From Vigna angularis (lineage: Eukaryota; Streptophyta; Magnoliopsida; Fabales; Fabaceae), in contig NC_068970.1 of the NCBI RefSeq assembly GCF_016808095.1, positions 25,526,501 through 25,590,500 of the forward strand: DNA of 64,000 nt, read 5' to 3'. Below are positions 51,056-61,384 of the stretch, piece after piece. The notes under the pieces were generated by a model that saw only the letters and a list, made by a program, of their open reading frames with translations, searched no databases and was not told the DNA's origin. A program made the translations under genes and the position numbers. Each line of letters opens with the position of its first letter. The first letter of the stretch is position 1.

Positions 51056-52010
51056 TAAATTAGATATGAATTGAGTAAAAATTAAATAATATTTTGAATG
51101 GTAACAAATTAAAATTAAGTGAGACTGAGTTAGTTTAAGTTATGCAAGGTTAAACAAGTTCAATGAGACTAATTCATGTTATGTCAAGTCGAGTTGAGTT
51201 CAAGTCATACAAGATTAGATCAGGTTAATTTAGATCTATGACAAGTTGAACCAAATCAAGTTAGATTAGGTTAGACCTATATTAGGTTAGGTTAATCGAG
51301 ACCCAAGTTATGTTAGGTTGGTACGAGCCTAGATAAGTTAGGCTAGATGGAGTCAGGCCTATAAGTCAAATTGGGTTAGATCAAATTCAAATCAGTCTAA
51401 ACTTGTCGACAACAAGTCTACCTAGTTAAATCAAGTCAAGACCATATCAATTTCGTCAAGTTAGGTTCAAGTGAACCCAAGACAACCCATATACATTTTA
51501 GGCTACATTAGTTAAAACCTATGTTAGGCCAAGTTAGGCTAGGCTCACGTCAAACTGAATTGGGCCATACCTATATAAGACCAAGTCAAGATGAAACCAA
51601 GACGAGACAACTTCATGTTAGATAAAATTAAGTCTGATCCATATTAAACTAAATTGGTTCTGCCTAAACTTAGTTAACTTGGGTTGGGTCCTGGTTAGCT
51701 TAAGTTGAGTTGAGTTAAGTTAAGTCAAGACAAGGTCGACTTAAGTCAAGCTCAAGTTATCAAGGTTAAATTGAGTTAGGTAAGACTTAACTCGGGAAAG
51801 GTATGAATGATTTTTTGGATCCAAGTTATGCAAGTCGAGTTAAGCCAAGTTGAGTCCAATTTATTTTGAGTTGAGCTAGGCCAAAATATGATAGGTTGAA
51901 ATGGATCTAAGTTAGGTTCGGTGGGTCGAGCATGGCTAAGATCAAGTCAATCTTGTCAAGGTTAGGTCAAGTCGAGCTAGACAAAAGTCAGGTCCAATCG
52001 AGTTGATTAG
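51056..52010. repeat. Degenerate short-motif repeat region
   Basis: About 950 bp is built from loosely repeated words such as AAGTTAGGTT, AAGTCAAGT, GAGTTGAGTT and AGGTCAAGTC, in irregular order with few exact copies. It is distinct from the CACATTAGACGAG minisatellite that starts directly after it. Confidence 0.7.
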
Positions 52011-53730
52011 ACATGTCTACCAGTATACATTAGACAAGTATGCTCATATATAGATTAAACGAGTTTATTAATACACATTAGACAAGTTTGTCCACTTATT
52101 AATTAAAGGAGTCTTACAATACACATTATATGAGTATGAATAAACAATGATTAAAAAATCTAGCAATACATGTTTATACGGATTAGACAAGTCCATACAC
52201 ATTATATAAGTTTGTTGATGTATTGATTAAAAGAGTTTGTTGATGTATTGACTACATAAGTTTAACTAATAAAAAAAGAAAGGCATTACCAAAGGCTATA
52301 ATCCTTCGCTAACAGCCAGAAGCCGTCGGTAATGACTATTTACCGACAGTTTAGCGACGACCATGAGACCGTCGGTAAACATCTTGTCGCTAACTATTAC
52401 CGACAGGCGCAACCAGGAAAAATTGTATGCACTCTCCTCTCATGTATCTCGGATTCAATGTATAGCTCTCAACATGACAGAACAACTCTCAATGATTCAA
52501 TTACTTCAACCAACATGTACGCAAAAAGATTATGGGCAAGTCAATTTACAGTTCCCATACTTAAATGAATCAAAAAGAACAGGGGAATCAACTTACCTCA
52601 ACAACCAAATGCTTGACGATACCACACTCTTCAGACCACCACCCTTACGAACATAACAACCCCACTTCACCCCAACGTCGTCGTCAAGCAAACCTCTACG
52701 ACCCACCACCACTGGCGCAAACGTCAGCTACCACGACCCACCACCTTGTCGCAAATGCCACGAAGCCTAGCCACCCAAACCGCAAACCAGCAGCCACCAA
52801 CGAACACACCTCACCGCCAAACAGAACGGTTACATAACAACACCTTATGGCAAGCGAATTGGCACTCCCAAAAGCCAAGAAACTTATGATATTTAGCTTA
52901 GGGCAAGCGCAAGCCTTATGACGAGGGTAGGGGATTTTTGAAATTTGGGGTAGGGGATTTCTGAAATTGGGGGAATGAAACCCAAATTTTTTACTTAAAT
53001 CCATCGTGGAAATTACCGAGGGTCAAAAGCCCTCGGTAAATTATGTCACCAATTAATTACATAAGGACTAAAGGTCGTCGGTAAATGCCCTTCGGTAATT
53101 AGCGCGTTTCCTGTAGTGTTAGTAATACACATTGGACAAGTCTTTCGTATATTGATTATAAAAGTCTTTCCATACACAAATTAGATGAGTAAATTAATAT
53201 ACATTATACAAGCCTGTTCATTCACTAATTAAGTGAAACTTGAAATACACATTAGACAAGTTTGTTCATACACTAATTGAATGATATAACAAAAAACATA
53301 AGATGATTTTAACAATACACATCAAACGAGTATGTCCATACACTGACTAAACGAGTATAATAAAAAATATTAGATGACAATTCCAAACATTGATGAAAAA
53401 TATACATTAGACGAGTATCTCCATACATTGATCAAACGAGTCTTACAACACACATTAAACAAGTTTATCCATTAATTAAACGAGTTTATTCATGTACATA
53501 TTAGATAATACACATTAGACAACTGTATCAAATATCTAATTAGACAAGTCTTATAATATACATTAAACAAATTAATTCATATACTAATTAGACGAGTCTA
53601 ACAAATATAAGGTGAATGTATCCATATACCAATTAGACAAATATAACAATATATATTAGACGAGTTTGTCAATGTAGTGATTAGATGAGTCTAACAATAC
53701 ACATCAGACCAATATGTTCATACATTGATT
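52011..53730. repeat. Degenerate minisatellite, block B, split by a CACTA element
   Basis: This is the same family as blocks A and C. Its monomer order matches block C closely: the stretch around TGTCTACCAGTATACATTAG pairs with about 62095, and the stretch around TTTGTTGATGTATTGACTAC pairs with about 62515. It is interrupted at 52265-53118. Confidence 0.85.
52265..53118 (-). mobile_element. Non-autonomous CACTA element 1 (about 854 bp)
   Basis: The right end reads CTGTAGTG, inverse of CACTACAG. The left end reads ACTA, apparently with its first C lost. Both flanks carry TTA (52262-52264 and 53119-53121), a 3-bp duplication as expected for CACTA elements. Subterminal words of the ACCGACGG/CCGTCGGT type are repeated at both ends. 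Block C preserves the unoccupied site. No transposase is encoded. Its ends are reversed relative to CACTA element 2. Confidence 0.85.
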
Positions 53731-56700
53731 TGTATTTATAGCGAGTTTACTCTATGTATTTGCATATTCTTTGTACTTTTAGAGAGTTCACTCTATATTT
53801 TTTGTATATTCTTTATCCTTTGTACTTTTACAAAATCTATTATCTATATTTGTACAAATATGCGTATTGTATATTGAAATATATTATATATATTTTAAGT
53901 TTATATATTTCTACTATTTATATTTGGTTAAAACATTGGGATAGTCCACATGTTTCACTACAGGAAACACGTGTATTACCGACGGTGTGTTTCCGAAGGC
54001 TTTAAGGCCCTCGGTAATACTGAGGTGATTTTAATTACCAACGGTATAGGGCCTTCGGTAATTCGCTCCATCATTAAAACCCAGAATTGGGATTTCCCTC
54101 TCTCAAATCGTAGTTTCGTCGTCCCTGTTGCGATTCCTCCCGCCCTTGGTCTTTCGTCGATTTGAAGTCGTTGATGCAGCTATGGTTCTTCGCGGCTAAT
54201 GTTCAGTGGTGGTCGTTAGGTGGTTGAGCAAGCCCGATTTGGCAGACCAGAGAATACCTTTTTTCGCCTCCTCCAGAAAACCTAATTGCTCTTTCTTCCC
54301 TCCCAAAGCTAAAAGTTGGTCGTGGTTCTTCCCAGGTTGGTCTCGTGAGCAGAGGCGTTTGGTGCATTTGGGTCATTCGGTCATCGTTGTGAGGTGAGGT
54401 GTGTGGGATATTGACGCTGTGATGAGGACGTTGGTGTCGTGAGCAGAGGCGATTGGTGTTACGGTTGGTGCTGTGGTTGGGGGATTGTGGTTGAAGACTC
54501 TCAGTGGACGACGATTCCTGCACATTCTTTGGCTGTCGTGGTGTAGGGAGGCCGTTGTGGAGGTAGGGTGTCGAGAATCATCCCTTTTGTGTAGGTCAAA
54601 TCTCTATTGTTGTTAATGGGTTGCTGTTTATGATGCAGGTCAATTCTTTTGGAGGATTTTCGTGAAGGGTGGGTCCTCCGGTTGAGGTTTTTTGTTAAAG
54701 GCTGGTGGAAGAGTGGTTGATCGAGCAAGAGGGGAGAAGCGACAATGCTCTTACCATCAAAACCGTAAAAGGTTAAAGTGGTTAGCAAGCTCAAGAAAAG
54801 TCCAGGTAAGGGGAGAACAAAGTTATATCTAATGCATGATGGGTTACATTAATGAATATGAGTTTTGGGTGGATGTTTTATGGTGCTTTTATGTTTTCTC
54901 TCGTGTTTGGAAAAGTTCTATGTAATGAGAGTGTCTTTGTTTATATTGGTTTATGTATGAATATGCATGAGGGAACAAATGACATTGATATGATGAACTT
55001 TTATATGTAAAATGTGATTGTGTGAATGAGAAGAGTATTTTTATTGGAAAAGAAGCAAACACGGGATCCACTCTCGGTCTCTTCTTGGATTCGGTAAACC
55101 CAGTGTGTGACATGTTCATAGGATCAAGAGAGAAAGGTTAGAATGCAACGTGGGAATGAGTTGAATGATGAGTGAGGAGGTTTAGAGTATAAGGGTGTAT
55201 TGGTGATGAAGGAAATAGGTGAAGGAGAAAAGAAGAGTGTGAATGATGTAAGACGGGGAAGAAGAGAGAAGAGGAAATAAAGAGGTTAGGTTTGCTGGTT
55301 TTAGAAGAATATGAGAGAGATATTGGAAAGAAAGAAAGTGGTTGTTTGAGTTAAAGAAAGGAATGAATGGTTTCAGGTCTGTGCATAAGTAAGGGTTGTG
55401 TAACTTTTTAGAATGAAGAAGAAATAAGAAAGTTAGGATTAGGAGTTAAGGATGGTCCTACAAAGCTTTATGAGGAAGAAAGAAAAGAAAAAGAAAAAGA
55501 AAAAGAGAAAGAATTGGGTTAAAATAGGTTGACCATGTGGGAAGAGCATGCATGTGGAAGGATTTCTTATTTTATTTCTGTAAGGTGTGGGTGATGTGTT
55601 TCAATAGAAGAGCCACAGTGTGGTGGTGATGTGAAGAAAACAGAAGAAGAATAGACAAGAGTGTGTGGTTGTGAAACTGTAGAGTAATGGTGTGTGAATA
55701 AAAAGAGAAAGGAGATAGAAGAGGTTATGGTTAGGTTCAAAAAGAGGAAAAACAGGGGAGTAGAGAATGGTGGCGTTAGGAGGGAGTATACGAAAGAGAG
55801 AAATAGAAATGAGAGTTAGTTAGGTATTATGAGTTTTAATTGAAAGAAAGAAGAAGAAAGGCGTTCATAAACCAAGTTGAGGTTGCTTAAAGTATCCAAT
55901 TTCCTTTCCACAATATACAAGATATTTTCCTATAGTAGTTGGTAAAGGCTGTTAATATCTGGTTTCATATATGCATATTTATGATAAGAAAATAAAACCA
56001 TTATCAGTTTTCTGCAATAATAATAATAATAATTCAGCAACCATAGCATCTTCTACAGAATTTCAGACTTAGCAGTAGGTGGATTCCCCATAAATATAGT
56101 ACTAAGATTGAGAATTTTAGTTAATTTTTTAGCCTTCGTTGACTTGAGAAAATGTGTTTTAGGTTACTCATGTTTTAGTCAAAATTGGTTTGTCACTACA
56201 TTTTAAAATTGGTAGTTTTGGTCTTTTGTATATTTTGAAATTTGATCAATTTAATCCCTAACGACAAAGTTTAAAATCCACCAAAACATGAAAGGACTAA
56301 AACTAATTTTTACCAAAATTTGAGAGAAATAATACAACATAATTTTTCCTTTAAATGCCTTAAAAAACAAGTACTCAACCTTACAAAACCAGTGAAAAGT
56401 TAAAGTAATTAGACCTTTTATGCTCCATGTTTATTAGCATTGTTAATAGAACATGATGAATATGATATTGTTGTTGTTGTTCTTCATAGGGGATCCAAAA
56501 GAAGTGTTTGGTTCTTTGCACACTAGATACTTGAAACTGTAGTCACATTCCTGGGTGTCCTGAATGTATATCTTGGATTAGAAGCCTACCACCAAAATGG
56601 ATCTATAAACAAAATCAAGGATTACAAGTGTTTAAAGCATATAGAGTACTGGTGAATTTGAATTCAAAGATTGTAAATTACTTGGGTTATATGTTTTCTA

Positions 56701-56783
56701 TGTCTCGCTAAATCACTTTTTTGCAAGCATAATATTAATTACTTCTGGGAAATAAACGTCTATATATGTTTAGTTTACACGTG

Positions 56784-56787
<4 letters not shown>

Positions 56788-56826
<39 letters not shown>
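56788..56826. repeat. (TA)n microsatellite
   Basis: A TA run inside CACTA element 2, just before the subterminal repeats. Confidence 0.9.
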
Positions 56827-56833
<7 letters not shown>

Positions 56834-56897
56834 GATTTTTCAAGCGTAGATTGTAAACAATACACTAAACCAAAACAGCTAAAAAAAATACATTGCA

Positions 56898-57180
56898 GAT
56901 AATTACCGAAGGCTTCTGCCCCTCGGTAATTACCGAAGGCTTCTGCCCCTCGGTAATTACCGAAGGCTTTTGTCCTTCGGTAATTACCGAAGGGCCGGTA
57001 ATTACCGAAGGCTTTTGTCCTTCGGTAATTACCGAAGGGCCGAAGGGCAAAGGCCGTCGGTAACGGTTAGCGACAAGGGATTTACCGACGATCATCTGAC
57101 CGTCGCTAAGCCGTCGGTAATGGCTTATTACCGACGGCTTCTGGATGTTTCCGAAGGATTATGGCCGTCGATAATGCCCT
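56898..57180. repeat. CACTA subterminal repeat cluster
   Basis: About 30-bp units of the form ATTACCGAAGGC...CCTTCGGTA repeat five or more times, each one a near palindrome. They are followed by ACCGACGG variants. Peptides rich in P-S-V-I-T-E-G read from here are artefacts of the repeat. Confidence 0.9.
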
Positions 57181-58213
57181 TTTTTACTGTAGTGTTTGTA
57201 CAAGGTCTTTTTCGTTTTAGGTTGTCTCAATTAGGTCCTTTTTGTTAATACAGAACTGATGACGTTAACTCAATGTCACGTGTCAGTCTGTGATTTTTTT
57301 GATTTTTTGTATATAAAAAAAAGTTATCACGTAGGATCTTATCACGTGACAGAAATAGTATGACGTGATAGTGATAGTACTATTGGAAAAGTGTCATATG
57401 AAAAATCTCAATTTAGTCATTTAATTTATTTTTGGTCTCACTTTAGTTTTAATATTTTTAAAAATTAGAGCAATTTCATCTCTCTTAAACTTAAGACTAA
57501 ATTTAACTTTTGTATACATATATATATTAATATTTTCATTAAAATTGACATTTTTATTAAATATTTATAAAAATATTTTAAAATTTATATTTTACATTGA
57601 ATTTTATTTAAACAAAATTTTAATAAAAATATCATTATAATATTTATTTCAAATTGTTATAAAAGTATTTTAAAATTTTATATTTAAATTTATAATTTTA
57701 TTATTTTTCAACCAACTCTGTAGAAATTATTAATATATAAATATTTGAAACAAAATTTAGATAAAGTTCAATGTAAAATACAAATTTAAAATTGTTAAAA
57801 ATATTTAATAAAAATATCAATTTTAATGAAAATATTATTATACGTATATAAAAGTTAAATTTAATCTTAATTTTGAGAAGGATAAATTTAGTCAAATTTT
57901 AAAAAAATCAGGACTAACTAAATATAAATAAAAATATTAAATGGAAATATTTCACATAAAATTTTTCCAACAATGACACGGTGTGACTGTTATATCATAC
58001 TATCTTTTCCACTATCTTCATTAAACATATAACAATTTTTTTTTTAAAAAAATAAAATAAAAACTAAAAAAATTAAAAAATTTAGAAACTTACAAACTGA
58101 TGCATGATATTGAGTTAACATTGTTGTATTAATGGAGATGGTCAAATTGCATCAAAGTTTCAAAATTAAAAACCTAATTAAAACAACTTTTAACCTTTTA
58201 TATGTTTACAAAA

Positions 58214-58218
<5 letters not shown>

Positions 58219-58279
<61 letters not shown>
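58219..58279. repeat. (TA)n microsatellite
   Basis: A TA run that matches in position the shorter run at 63319-63341 of the other lectin flank, so it belongs to the duplicated unit. Confidence 0.9.
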
Positions 58280-58282
<3 letters not shown>

Positions 58283-58531
58283 CTTTCTAAACTTCTAAAT
58301 TATTTTTCAAATTAATTTTATTTAAAAATAAATTATAAAATAAAAAATATTTATTATTTATTTCTCCAACCTTTGTACCTCTTTAAATAACCACACTTAC
58401 GCATAACAACGAATTTAAAACTAGTTTAAAAAAATAATACACGTGCTCTTTTGCCCAAAGACATAAAAAAGGTAAGTGTAACCTAAACATAATAAGAAAT
58501 AACAAGGTAACATCATCATGACAACACTATC

Positions 58532-58590
58532 CTAATAGAAGCTGGAACTTAAAGTCCAAGATTAAATTTGGTGCACTTCAGTTAGTCGTT
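58532..58590 (-). pseudogene. C-terminal fragment of a lectin gene
   Basis: The fragment matches the last 19-20 codons and the 3' flank of the lectin at 63593. Homology in the flank extends from about 58280 to the stop codon at 58532. Relative to the 63.6-kb gene, the codon for Gln in Q-I-Q-S-W is TAA here and other changes are present. The match ends at about 58590, where CACTA-type subterminal sequence begins. It is a dead remnant of a third lectin copy. Confidence 0.85.
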
Positions 58591-58790
58591 CGACAGTTAT
58601 CAAAGAAAAAGGCTATCGATAATTATTGAAAGTCAAAGGTCGTCGATAATAGTTATCAACAAAGAATTTATCGATGAATATTTGACCCTCGCTAATTCGT
58701 CGATAATTGAACATTATCGACGAAATTTAATTTTTTTTGACGGATTATAACCATCGGTAATATCTTTCCTTTTCATAATCAAATAAAAAA
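58591..58790 (-). mobile_element. Decayed CACTA terminus
   Basis: The words TCGTCGATAAT, ATTTATCGATGA, TGACCCTCGCTAAT and ATTATCGACGA align in order with the right subterminal region of CACTA element 2 (57035-57170). Most differences are C-to-T or G-to-A, as expected from methylated-CpG decay. The other end is not found. Confidence 0.65.
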
Positions 58791-58929
58791 TAAAACATAA
58801 CAAATAACAAACTTATTGCTTTGAAATATATTTATATTGTTATTATGAGTTTAGAAATACATATTATACATATATTAATTAGATAAATCTAACAAATATT
58901 AGACAAAAAAGATTTTATTTTTACAGTAT
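58791..58929. repeat. Short minisatellite remnant
   Basis: AT-rich DNA including a small piece of the CACATTAGA-type minisatellite (about 58850-58915), cut by the Pack-MULE that follows. Confidence 0.5.
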
Positions 58930-59285
58930 TATTTTTTAGGGTTAAATATGTTTTTAGTCCCTAAACTATTGGCCGTTTTTGGTTTTCATCCCTCTTTCAA
59001 AATAAGGTACAATTTGGTCCTCATTCTTTTCGAAACTTTGGTTTTAGTCCTCGAAAACTAACACCGTTAAAAATGTGCTGACGTGGCTAACGGTAGACTG
59101 ACACACTATTTTTTTTCAAGTGTTTCTTACCATTTCTCCCTCTCTCTTTGAAGTCAGCGCTCGACGCTTCTCTTCTTTGACCCTCACCGCACCAATCTCT
59201 TTCGTACTCACTACATATATATCATTCTGCTTTTACTTCATTCACCCATTCAATCTCTCTCTCTCTCATAGGAACCAGATCCATT

Positions 59286-59480
59286 ATGAGTTCCAACACG
59301 AAGACGGACACGAAGGAGACAACCTCGAGCTCAACCTCGAAGGAGTCGAAAAAGAGGTTATCGGATTTTTCGCAGAGCGTGAAGCTGAAGTATGTGAAAC
59401 TGGGGTACCACTACCTGATGTCACACTTGGTGACCCTGTGCCTGCTCCCTCTGATGTCCGTAATCCCTTGTGTGTTGTTC
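59286..59480 (+). pseudogene. Captured 3-ketoacyl-CoA synthase N-terminal fragment
   Basis: The plus strand encodes the membrane-anchor region of a plant fatty-acid-elongase condensing enzyme: a Ser/Thr/Lys-rich start, then L-K-Y-V-K-L-G-Y-H-Y-L and a hydrophobic segment L-V-T-L-C-L-L-P-L-M. The catalytic domain is absent. An ATG at 59286 gives an open frame to 59513, but beyond about 59465 the sequence is unrelated. The call rests on the very characteristic L-K-Y-V-K-L-G-Y-H-Y-L block. Confidence 0.75.
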
Positions 59481-59518
59481 TCGGTTAATTTTGAGTGGTT
59501 ATTTAAACTGTAGAATTC

Positions 59519-59950
59519 GATACGACCTTGGATAAATGATAGGATGACATCTCTACTTGGCTTTTCGCCTCAGGTGAATTCAACTGATCCCATACTGAAA
59601 GATAGTTGGCGTTTGGAGGGGTCTCAGGACAAGAAAGACTGGAGGAGGACAAGTTCTGATGTTGACATCAGTCGCCACTGACGTGAAGAGGAGAGGGAAA
59701 CAAGCTTGCTTGAGAGAAGAGATCGTAGAAAAGAAGATCGTCGTTTGGAGAATACTTCAACATTGGAGAATAGATCCTTGCCCTCTGATCGCTGGCATGA
59801 GAGCCGTGGTTCTGGCCATGACTCTAGAAGAGAGAATGAGTGGTCATCTAGATGGGGTCCTGAAGATAAAGAGAAGGATTCTCGAAGTGAAAAAAGAAAT
59901 GATATTGAGAAGGAAGATGGTCACACTGAAAAACAAGGCTCTGCATTAAG
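59519..59950 (+). pseudogene. Captured GYF-domain protein fragment
   Basis: One plus-strand frame encodes a charged stretch characteristic of large plant GYF-domain proteins (EXA1-like): D-K-K-D-W-R-R-T-S-S-D-V-D-I-S-R, then E-R-R-D-R-R-K-E-D-R-R, S-L-P-S-D-R-W-H-E-S-R-G and W-S-S-R-W-G-P. A TGA at about 59680 interrupts the otherwise continuous frame. The GYF fold itself is not included. It is joined downstream of the ketoacyl-CoA synthase piece in the same direction. Confidence 0.75.
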
Positions 59951-60525
59951 TTTTCGTACCTGCATTAGTAATAGCTTTCATGGTCTGTTTAATTACTGCT
60001 ATAGAAGTAGCAATGAAAGTAATCATACAGTTACTGGATATATACAATCATCTAACGTTATACAGCTTAAGCTGGTTAAAATAAACAAAAGGTAGATTTT
60101 TATGAATTTAGGAATCTTAACAAGGAGTTGCAAATATATACTACTGGATTGACCAAGTTATTACTAATGCAGGTACGAAAACAAGTTTAAATATCCAAGC
60201 TCCTGAATGTCCTGCGCCTTCATCTGAGAGGCTTGTATGAGGATTACGGACATCAGAGGGAGCAGGCACAGGGACATCAAAGGAGAGAAGTGTCGAGCGC
60301 TGGCTTCAAAGAGAGGGAGAAATGATGAGAAACACTTGAAAAAAAAATAGTGTGTCAGTCTACAGTTAGCTACGTCAGCACATTTTTAACGGTGTTAGTT
60401 TTTGAGGACTAAAACCAAAGTTTCGAAAAGAATGAGGATCAAATTGTACTTTATTTTGAAAGAGAGATGAAAACCAGAAACGACCAATAGTTTAGGACTA
60501 AAAACATATTTAACCCTATTTTTTA

Positions 60526-60830
60526 TATTATTTTTTTTTCATTTTTAATTTTTTTTTATGATTTCTACTTCGTCATTTAATAAAATTATATTTTACTTTT
60601 ATTTCTTAAAATAATGTTATTTAATAAATTATATATAATACAAATTATTCACACCATCATATAAAAGTATGTCATATGATAAAAAAAAAATTTAGAAAAA
60701 AATTGTCAACAAAAAATTACATTTATCGTTATTTTAAAGTATAATATAAATCTTTTTATTGTTAAATATTTTTCATATTTAAAGTATGTTAAAATTAAAC
60801 TAATATTATTTAATAATAAAACTAACTTTA

Positions 60831-60924
<94 letters not shown>

Positions 60925-61167
60925 GAAATTAATGTAAGATTTTAAATAATTGTAGTTGTAAATGAATGAATTAAAACATTATATTTAATAGTTCATTTTA
61001 AAGGTTTAAAATGTATATTCATAATAAACAAAAGTCACACTCCTTAATATTATAAATTTTGTTTTATATTCTTTAAATTAACCTTTTATTTTCTTTTTAA
61101 TACAAAAATATAGAGCTTAAGAATTTAGTAAGACCAAAACAAAAGATAAAAACTAACAAACTAATAA
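60526..61167. other. AT-rich DNA with a TA microsatellite; no gene
   Basis: A long pure TA run occupies about 60834-60920. The rest is AT-rich and featureless to me. Confidence 0.7.
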
Positions 61168-61176
61168 TTTTAAAAT

Positions 61177-61367
61177 GGATAATGTTACTTTGACAATATT
61201 TTTTTGACAACATTTTAACACCATCTACCTGTCATTCTATGATTGGTTTATGTTGGTGTTTATGATTATTACTATTGATTGTTGAGTAATTTTGAATCAA
61301 TCACAGAATGACACGTAAATGATGTTAAAATGTTGTCAAAAAAATGTTGTGAAAAGTATCATTATCC
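61177..61367. mobile_element. 191-bp palindromic MITE with 9-bp target duplication
   Basis: It starts GGATAATGTTACTTT and ends with the near-inverse AAAGTATCATTATCC. Inverted arms of about 75 bp share TTTTTTGACAACATTTTAAC. It is flanked by identical TTTTAAAAT copies (61168-61176 and 61368-61376). The 9-bp duplication points to a Mutator-derived MITE. Confidence 0.88.
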
Positions 61368-61384
61368 TTTTAAAATATACTAAT

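Larger units (their letters stand above)
53956..57194 (+). mobile_element. Non-autonomous CACTA element 2 (3,239 bp)
   Basis: It starts CACTACAGGAAACACG and ends TACTGTAGTG, giving an 8-bp perfect terminal inverted repeat CACTACAG. It is flanked by TTT on both sides (53953-53955 and 57195-57197). Both subterminal regions are full of ACCGAAGG/CCTTCGGT words, the typical transposase-binding type of CACTA subterminal repeats. The interior (about 54070-56880) has a GC-rich left part and a purine-rich part (55100-55870), but no transposase and no protein that I can identify. Confidence 0.92.
53926..58195. mobile_element. MULE-like element interrupted by CACTA element 2
   Basis: The outer ends read GGTTAAAAC (53926) and, reverse-complemented, GGTTAAAAG (58195). 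Behind them both arms share imperfect inverted sequence, for example GTTAACTCAATGTCACGTGTCAGT near 57260 versus its relative near 58110. The flanks (TTTATATTT at 53917-53925; TTTATATGT at 58197-58205) differ only slightly. Block C shows the continuous sequence CTATTTATATTTTTACAAAA with nothing inserted. The non-CACTA part is about 1 kb and AT-rich without genes. The superfamily is inferred from the about 9-bp duplication. Confidence 0.6.
58939..60516. mobile_element. Pack-MULE with 9-bp target duplication, carrying two host gene fragments
   Basis: Terminal inverted repeats of about 190 bp start GGGTTAAATATGTTTTTAG on both ends. They are flanked by identical 9-bp copies of TATTTTTTA (58930-58938 and 60517-60525). 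The right arm also repeats, inverted, parts of the interior near 59130-59190 and 59430-59470, extending the palindrome. No transposase is present. The interior carries a ketoacyl-CoA synthase fragment and a GYF-protein fragment. Confidence 0.9.

Noticed and set aside
53754..54005. Tyr/Leu-rich open frame after minisatellite block B, with a relative at 63135
   Set aside because: It is AT-rich flank sequence repeated in both units and shows no protein signature.
54203..54794. Open frames in the left interior of CACTA element 2
   Set aside because: No recognisable domain and open on both strands; there is not enough evidence for a captured gene.
56865..57248. Open frames encoding repeated P-S-V-I-T-E-G-Q-K peptides
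   Set aside because: They arise from the CACTA subterminal repeats and have no start, domain or codon signal of a gene.
59706..60095. Treating the charged open frame as an intact small gene
   Set aside because: It is a fragment of a much larger GYF-type protein inside a Pack-MULE, with a stop upstream and unrelated sequence after about 59950.
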